IMG/VR virus record: IMGVR_UViG_3300031963_000328
Coordinates: 1 to 42,098 of that record
Source: a virus
Length of the DNA: 42,098 bases
Reading direction: 5' to 3' (one strand)
Under the pieces are notes generated by a model. The model did no database searches. It saw only the letters and a program-made list of their open reading frames with translations, and was not told the DNA's origin. Position numbers and translations under genes: made by a program. Below are positions 39,007 to 42,098 of this stretch, piece after piece; within the stretch, counting starts at the first letter, position 1; each line of letters begins with the position of its first letter.

Positions 39007-40606
39007 ACTCAGTCATTTGTTCTTCAAAAACAACACCTTCATTAGCTAAAGCTTCTTCTAAGCTTACTCTAGTTAATGGCTGACCGCCTCTACACCCATC
39101 CGGGTACATAGTAAAGCCTCGTAGTCTTTTAGCATACTTTAGCAGTGTTTTTGAATTTTTATCTAACGTCTGTTCGTTATTTTCATCAGACCCCCAACTA
39201 GCCACGTTACACGTAGAACTAATAGCCATATCAACATAGTTTTGAACGTCAGCTTGAAACTTAACTCTTGTCTTAAAATCCAAATCATAAGAGTCTTGGA
39301 TATCTTCCATTTTTACCCCCTGCTCCAGAAGTCTTTTTACAGAACCATCAACAACATACTGGTACATCCACTTACCTTCTTTAAAGTATCTTCTTTTATA
39401 TGCTTTACAAAACAAAGGTTCAATACCCGTAGTAGTTTCTGCCATAATACCAATTGTACCAGTTGGGGCAATAGCTCGCACCCCTTTTGGAACTGCTACA
39501 TTTAACAGCTTAGCTCCAATAAAAGCGGCTGAATCAGACTCGTCTTCATAGACTTTAAGCCAACTATGAAGCTCTGGTGTAACTTCGTACTTCATCCCTC
39601 TGGACATAAGCCATTCGTGAATTCCTCCAAGACCAAGACCAATTCTATTGTTTTTAATACCAACTTCCTTGATCTTTTCATTCGGAACATCTGAGTAAAT
39701 TCCACCACAAAGAAGAAATAATATACTAGCTTTTGTTATTTTCTTAAGTTCTTTTTTATCTTTAATTCTATTCATCCAAATAGTTCCCAAATTACACTTA
39801 TCTGAGTCATCTTCCGAAACTACTTCACAACAGGCATTTCTCAAAGTTTCATTATCTTTTCTAAAGTTAAAACTAAATCCCGGCTCTGCTGTAGAAAAAG
39901 CTTGCTTACAATTCAACTCATAAACGGCTTTCGCATGAGAATGGAGCGGGTGTTTCTCATCTTCAATTGCAATAAAAAATTCTGTATCATAGTTAACCGA
40001 AATGTTAGTTAACTCCATTGGAAGAATAAAGTTGAAATCTTTCTCTTTCTGTGCTCTAAGTTCTGGGCTGTGATCTTTAAGTTTTAGAAATTTAAAAACA
40101 TCACCATGCTTCCAGTTTAGAGAAGCATAAATAGCACTCCTTCTTTGACCGCCCTGCATAATGTTTCTTCCAGCCTCATTCACCATGTTCATCAAAGCAA
40201 TTGGACCGGTGCTAAAGCCGCCCGTACGTTTAACCAAAGCTCCTTCTGGGCGTAAAGCTGAGTAGTCAACTCCAATTCCTCCACCTGTCATTAAAGCAGA
40301 TGTTACTTTATACATAAGTTCAGACCAACCTTCACGACTGTCCTCTGCTCTAAACAAAAAACAATTATTGACTTGATGAAAAGGTCGTCCAGCTGAGTAT
40401 AAATATCTTCCACCCGGAATAAACTTTCTTTCCAAAATAGCTTTATAAATAGTATCTTTATCCTCTGGACTCAATAGTTGACCACATACCGCATCTACAA
40501 CTCTTTTAGCTGTATCTGACCAAGTTTCTTGACCATTTAAAGAGTACTTCTGCAGAAAAATATCTTGGGCAAATTTATTTGAAAAAACATCGAACTTATT
40601 AGTCAT
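38981..40606 (-). CDS. nrdJ: Class II (adenosylcobalamin-dependent) ribonucleotide reductase
   Basis: 541 aa, AAGGAAG before the ATG. The reductase landmarks are FIPGGRYLYSAG (about 63-73), C82 in NNCFLF, N257-A-C259-C260-E261 (thiyl Cys and Glu of the N-x-C-x-E motif), C271 in KCNLG (the disulfide partner of C82), IAPTGTIG (about 376), MYPDGCRGGQPLT, and the C-terminal shuttle pair C534-VGGV-C539. It has no ATP cone and no class III glycyl site; no NrdB partner is near. It makes dNTPs using the host's cobalamin. The C-terminal tail ends CVGGVCGL. It has its own promoter. Confidence 0.9.
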   Translation of the reverse strand: MTNKFDVFSNKFAQDIFLQKYSLNGQETWSDTAKRVVDAVCGQLLSPEDKDTIYKAILERKFIPGGRYLYSAGRPFHQVNNCFLFRAEDSREGWSELMYKVTSALMTGGGIGVDYSALRPEGALVKRTGGFSTGPIALMNMVNEAGRNIMQGGQRRSAIYASLNWKHGDVFKFLKLKDHSPELRAQKEKDFNFILPMELTNISVNYDTEFFIAIEDEKHPLHSHAKAVYELNCKQAFSTAEPGFSFNFRKDNETLRNACCEVVSEDDSDKCNLGTIWMNRIKDKKELKKITKASILFLLCGGIYSDVPNEKIKEVGIKNNRIGLGLGGIHEWLMSRGMKYEVTPELHSWLKVYEDESDSAAFIGAKLLNVAVPKGVRAIAPTGTIGIMAETTTGIEPLFCKAYKRRYFKEGKWMYQYVVDGSVKRLLEQGVKMEDIQDSYDLDFKTRVKFQADVQNYVDMAISSTCNVASWGSDENNEQTLDKNSKTLLKYAKRLRGFTMYPDGCRGGQPLTRVSLEEALANEGVVFEEQMTECVGGVCGL

Positions 40607-40640
40607 ATCTTCCTTTTGGTGGGGTTATTTCCTAAACCAG

Positions 40641-40669
40641 AGTGTAGCAGTTTCTTACCTGAATTTCAA
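40641..40669 (-). promoter_or_regulatory. Sigma-70-type promoter of the ribonucleotide reductase gene
   Basis: Read leftward: TTGAAA (40669-40664), 17-base spacer ending CTGC, then TACACT (40646-40641) with TGC before it as an extended -10. It sits in the only sizeable gap of the region, between the transglycosylase stop (40670) and the reductase start (40606). The predicted start is near 40634. Confidence 0.6.
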
Positions 40670-41032
40670 TTATTTTTTAAGCTCAGACATTACTTTTTTG
40701 TAGTAAATAAAAGTACTTGCGTGACGGATTCTTGATCCACCCTTTAAGCCAGCGTTATAACAAACAAGCCAAGTATTGTCTAACTTATGCTTACATTTTT
40801 CCCTTGCTTGTTTTAAAAGAGCAACGCCACGCTTAATGTTGGTACAGCTTTGGAATAATTGTTGTTGAGTTTCTGGGACAAGCTTATGACGAATTTGCAT
40901 TAAACCAGAATCATCTAACTTTCCAACAGCAAAAGGATTGCCCTTGCTTTCAACTTGAATGACAGCATTAGTTATATCTGGAGAAATTCCAGCAAGAAAA
41001 GAATAGAATATAACGCAGGAAGCCAAAGTCAT
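40670..41032 (-). CDS. Exported SLT-type lytic transglycosylase
   Basis: 120 aa. Residues 1-16 look like a signal peptide or anchor (MTLASCVIFYSFLAGI). The lytic transglycosylase core is present: catalytic E28 in VIQVESKGNPFAVGKL, then GLMQIRHKLVP, the CTNIKRGVALLKQ motif (about 63-75) and WLVCYNAGLKGGSRI. It cleaves the glycan strands of peptidoglycan. It is a second wall enzyme besides the M15 endolysin, exported by its own signal rather than by a holin, and so may act in lysis or in local wall opening. Confidence 0.8.
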   Translation of the reverse strand: MTLASCVIFYSFLAGISPDITNAVIQVESKGNPFAVGKLDDSGLMQIRHKLVPETQQQLFQSCTNIKRGVALLKQAREKCKHKLDNTWLVCYNAGLKGGSRIRHASTFIYYKKVMSELKK

Positions 41033-41244
41033 TACTTATTCCATTTGATTTTACCACCAAGCTGGTCAGCATACCATTCAATAGCTAATCGAAGCTCTTC
41101 CAAATTGGCAAAGTCTGCTTCATTTGTTAAGCTTGCTTGATTTCCATGCAGGCTAATTTTCTTGGCACAATGTCCAAACTTTGTCCAAACATGCCACGGT
41201 ACTTCAATGTCTTTTTGTAGCTTTAACTGTTCTTTAAGTTTCAT
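41032..41244 (-). CDS. Small protein, unknown
   Basis: 70 aa from the ATG at 41244 (AAGGAG 11 bases upstream; overlaps the stop of the small gene before it as ATGA). The end, WYADQLGGKIKWNK, and the middle, SLHGNQASLTNEADFANLEE, show a short helical fold. An alternative TTG at 41277 would overlap the small gene more. No motif is recognised. Confidence 0.45.
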   Translation of the reverse strand: MKLKEQLKLQKDIEVPWHVWTKFGHCAKKISLHGNQASLTNEADFANLEELRLAIEWYADQLGGKIKWNK

Positions 41245-41351
41245 ACTATTGTTACTCCTTGTAAGCGATTTATCCAAAAAGTTTTACGATAAGTTCTAAA
41301 TTCAAAAATAACTAAGGTCCAATTTATTCCCCAAATTGTTTTAAGTTTCAT
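41241..41351 (-). CDS. 36-aa peptide gene
   Basis: ATG at 41351 overlaps the stop of the zinc-ribbon gene (ATGA, with GGAGAGAG upstream), and its TGA overlaps the next ATG (ATGA). The product is aromatic and basic (MKLKTIWGINWTLVIFEF, then RTYRKTFWINRLQG). The coupling at both ends argues that it is translated. It may bind a membrane or an RNA; no function is known. Confidence 0.4.
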   Translation of the reverse strand: MKLKTIWGINWTLVIFEFRTYRKTFWINRLQGVTIV

Positions 41352-41596
41352 TCTCTCTCCCATGTTTCATTACAATCTGGACAACGATAAGCCGTTGTCC
41401 TATCTTTATCTCTGTCATATAAAGCAATCGCCCTGCTCCAACGATTAGCTTCACCATGCTCGCTCCAACCTTCATACATGGAAGCGTAAGCTAGAGCCTC
41501 ATCCATAGACATTCCTTGTCTCATGGGAAAGTTGATTACCAAGTCTCCATCTAGGTCTGCATTACAGTGAGGACAGTACCCATGTATGTTACTCAT
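41348..41596 (-). CDS. Zinc-ribbon small protein
   Basis: 82 aa. Two C-x-x-C pairs, GYCPHCNADL (about 8-11) and YRCPDCNETW (about 71-74), frame a helical middle (MSMDEALAYASMYEGWSEHG), typical of small zinc-ribbon phage proteins. It overlaps the gene upstream by 8 bases. The function is unknown. Confidence 0.6.
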   Translation of the reverse strand: MSNIHGYCPHCNADLDGDLVINFPMRQGMSMDEALAYASMYEGWSEHGEANRWSRAIALYDRDKDRTTAYRCPDCNETWERE

Positions 41597-41792
41597 CTTT
41601 CGACTCCTGTGTTTCAGCTATAGGCTTCGTCCACCAATCATCTGCAGCAAGGTCAGCTTCGCTCCAGAATCTTTGAGACAAGTCTAGCATAGCATAGTCT
41701 ACGTTTCTACGCAAGTCTCGTACGTACCAGCCGTCTTTGTACTTGCGTCTGTTAAAAGGCTTGCCAGAATTACGAGCTTCAAGGTAGGTCAT
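41589..41792 (-). CDS. Small conserved phage protein
   Basis: 67 aa with the opening MTYLEARNSGKPFNRRKYK, then GWYVRD, a pattern I know from many small phage proteins of unknown role. It is Trp-rich (QRFWSEADLAADDWWTKPI) and acidic at the end. It has an ATGA overlap upstream. Confidence 0.6.
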   Translation of the reverse strand: MTYLEARNSGKPFNRRKYKDGWYVRDLRRNVDYAMLDLSQRFWSEADLAADDWWTKPIAETQESKDE

Positions 41793-42007
41793 TCCTTATC
41801 CCACCCTAATACAATTTGTTGAGGAACATGCTCTTGAAAATAAGCAGCACTGATAACTATTTCTGCATCTTCTACATTAGTAGTCTCTGGAGGCAACATG
41901 CCAAGCTTTTCAAAAACTTCAAGCATTCTATTAACTTGAGCTTCGTTAACGCAAACTGTGTTTAGCGTATGTTTTAGAGCTTTTTTAATCATAGTGCTAC
42001 GTTTCAT
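41789..42007 (-). CDS. Small MKRS...GMLPP family protein
   Basis: 72 aa. It shares MKRS-x-M-I, an E-x-x-V-N-x-x-L helix and E-x-x-GMLPP with the protein at 16914, at the other end of the leftward arm. The tail differs (AEIVISAAYFQEHVPQQIVL). A paralogous pair; function unknown. Confidence 0.6.
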   Translation of the reverse strand: MKRSTMIKKALKHTLNTVCVNEAQVNRMLEVFEKLGMLPPETTNVEDAEIVISAAYFQEHVPQQIVLGWDKE

Positions 42008-42008
42008 A

Positions 42009-42098
42009 CTACTCTTCCAATTCTGGTAAATCTTTTGCTAATTCTTGCATATAACCAAACTCAATAAATCCTACCACAAATGTTCCGTTAATTATAAA
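42009..42098 (-). CDS. C-terminal end of a leftward gene (5' partial)
   Basis: The frame is open from the right window edge to the TAG at 42011-42009, giving 29 residues (TFVVGFIEFGYMQELAKDLP, then ELEE). The stop is two bases before the next ATG, as in the rest of the operon. Too short to identify. Confidence 0.55.
   Translation of the reverse strand, partial: FIINGTFVVGFIEFGYMQELAKDLPELEE

Noticed and set aside
16370-42098. A CRISPR array, integrase, or transposon in the leftward arm
   Set aside because: No regularly spaced repeats, no recombinase catalytic patterns and no terminal inverted repeats were seen; the mobile genes present are homing endonucleases.

Overview
The window is a densely coded part of an AT-rich tailed-phage (Caudoviricetes) genome. 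It carries virion genes, a full replication and recombination set, nucleotide-pool enzymes, cell-wall hydrolases and many free-standing homing endonucleases. It has no rRNA, tRNA, CRISPR array, integrase or insertion sequence that I can recognise. A Gram-negative host is suggested by a small lipoprotein, an exported lytic transglycosylase and a signal-peptide-bearing ClpP-fold protein. Candidate promoters look like host sigma-70 sites, and no phage RNA polymerase lies in the window. The tail genes (an adaptor-like protein, a large nozzle-like protein, then Gln/Ala-rich internal-virion-like proteins and a GNAT-like protein) fit a podovirus best, but that is an inference.

Layout. Bases 1-16373 are read rightward and hold virion genes: a beta-sandwich protein with a tandem repeat, conserved small proteins, an adaptor-like protein (2235), a 1438-aa nozzle-like protein (3438), then four large Gln/Ala-rich or coiled-coil proteins (9168-16092) and a small coiled-coil/membrane protein (16101). 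One block breaks this run. At 8166-9090 there is about 300 nt of non-coding DNA rich in nested hairpins, next to a leftward Vsr/DUF559-like endonuclease gene that has its own promoter. Bases 16370-42098 are read leftward. The two arms meet with overlapping stop codons and no terminator.

The leftward arm contains, in transcription order from the right edge: small accessory proteins and a lytic transglycosylase; a class II ribonucleotide reductase with its own promoter; a lipoprotein; a Cas4-like PD-(D/E)XK nuclease; an ERF annealing protein and its neighbours; a strong terminator at 34.55 kb; a DnaB-like helicase; an AEP-type primase; a family B DNA polymerase; a dUTPase; an M15 endolysin with a tiny membrane protein; a DEDDy exonuclease; a metallopeptidase-like protein; a DUF3310 protein; a membrane-anchored Holliday-junction-resolvase-like nuclease; an HNH nuclease; a MazG-like pyrophosphohydrolase; and an exported ClpP-like protein. 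Almost all of these genes overlap their neighbours by 1-4 bases (ATGA, GTGA, TTGA, TAATG).

Two features look least described. First, at least six small proteins with a predicted SH3/KOW-like start and a shared C-terminal tag ending S-x-L-x-x-E-L-[LIF] (variant in one) each sit directly upstream of, and overlap or abut, another gene: the polymerase, primase, helicase, exonuclease and two unknowns. The last codons of the tag double as the ribosome binding site of the next gene. Second, the structured non-coding block paired with the antisense Vsr-like endonuclease could be a mobile RNA/endonuclease element. I also add seven very small genes, found by reading the gaps and following the overlap chain.
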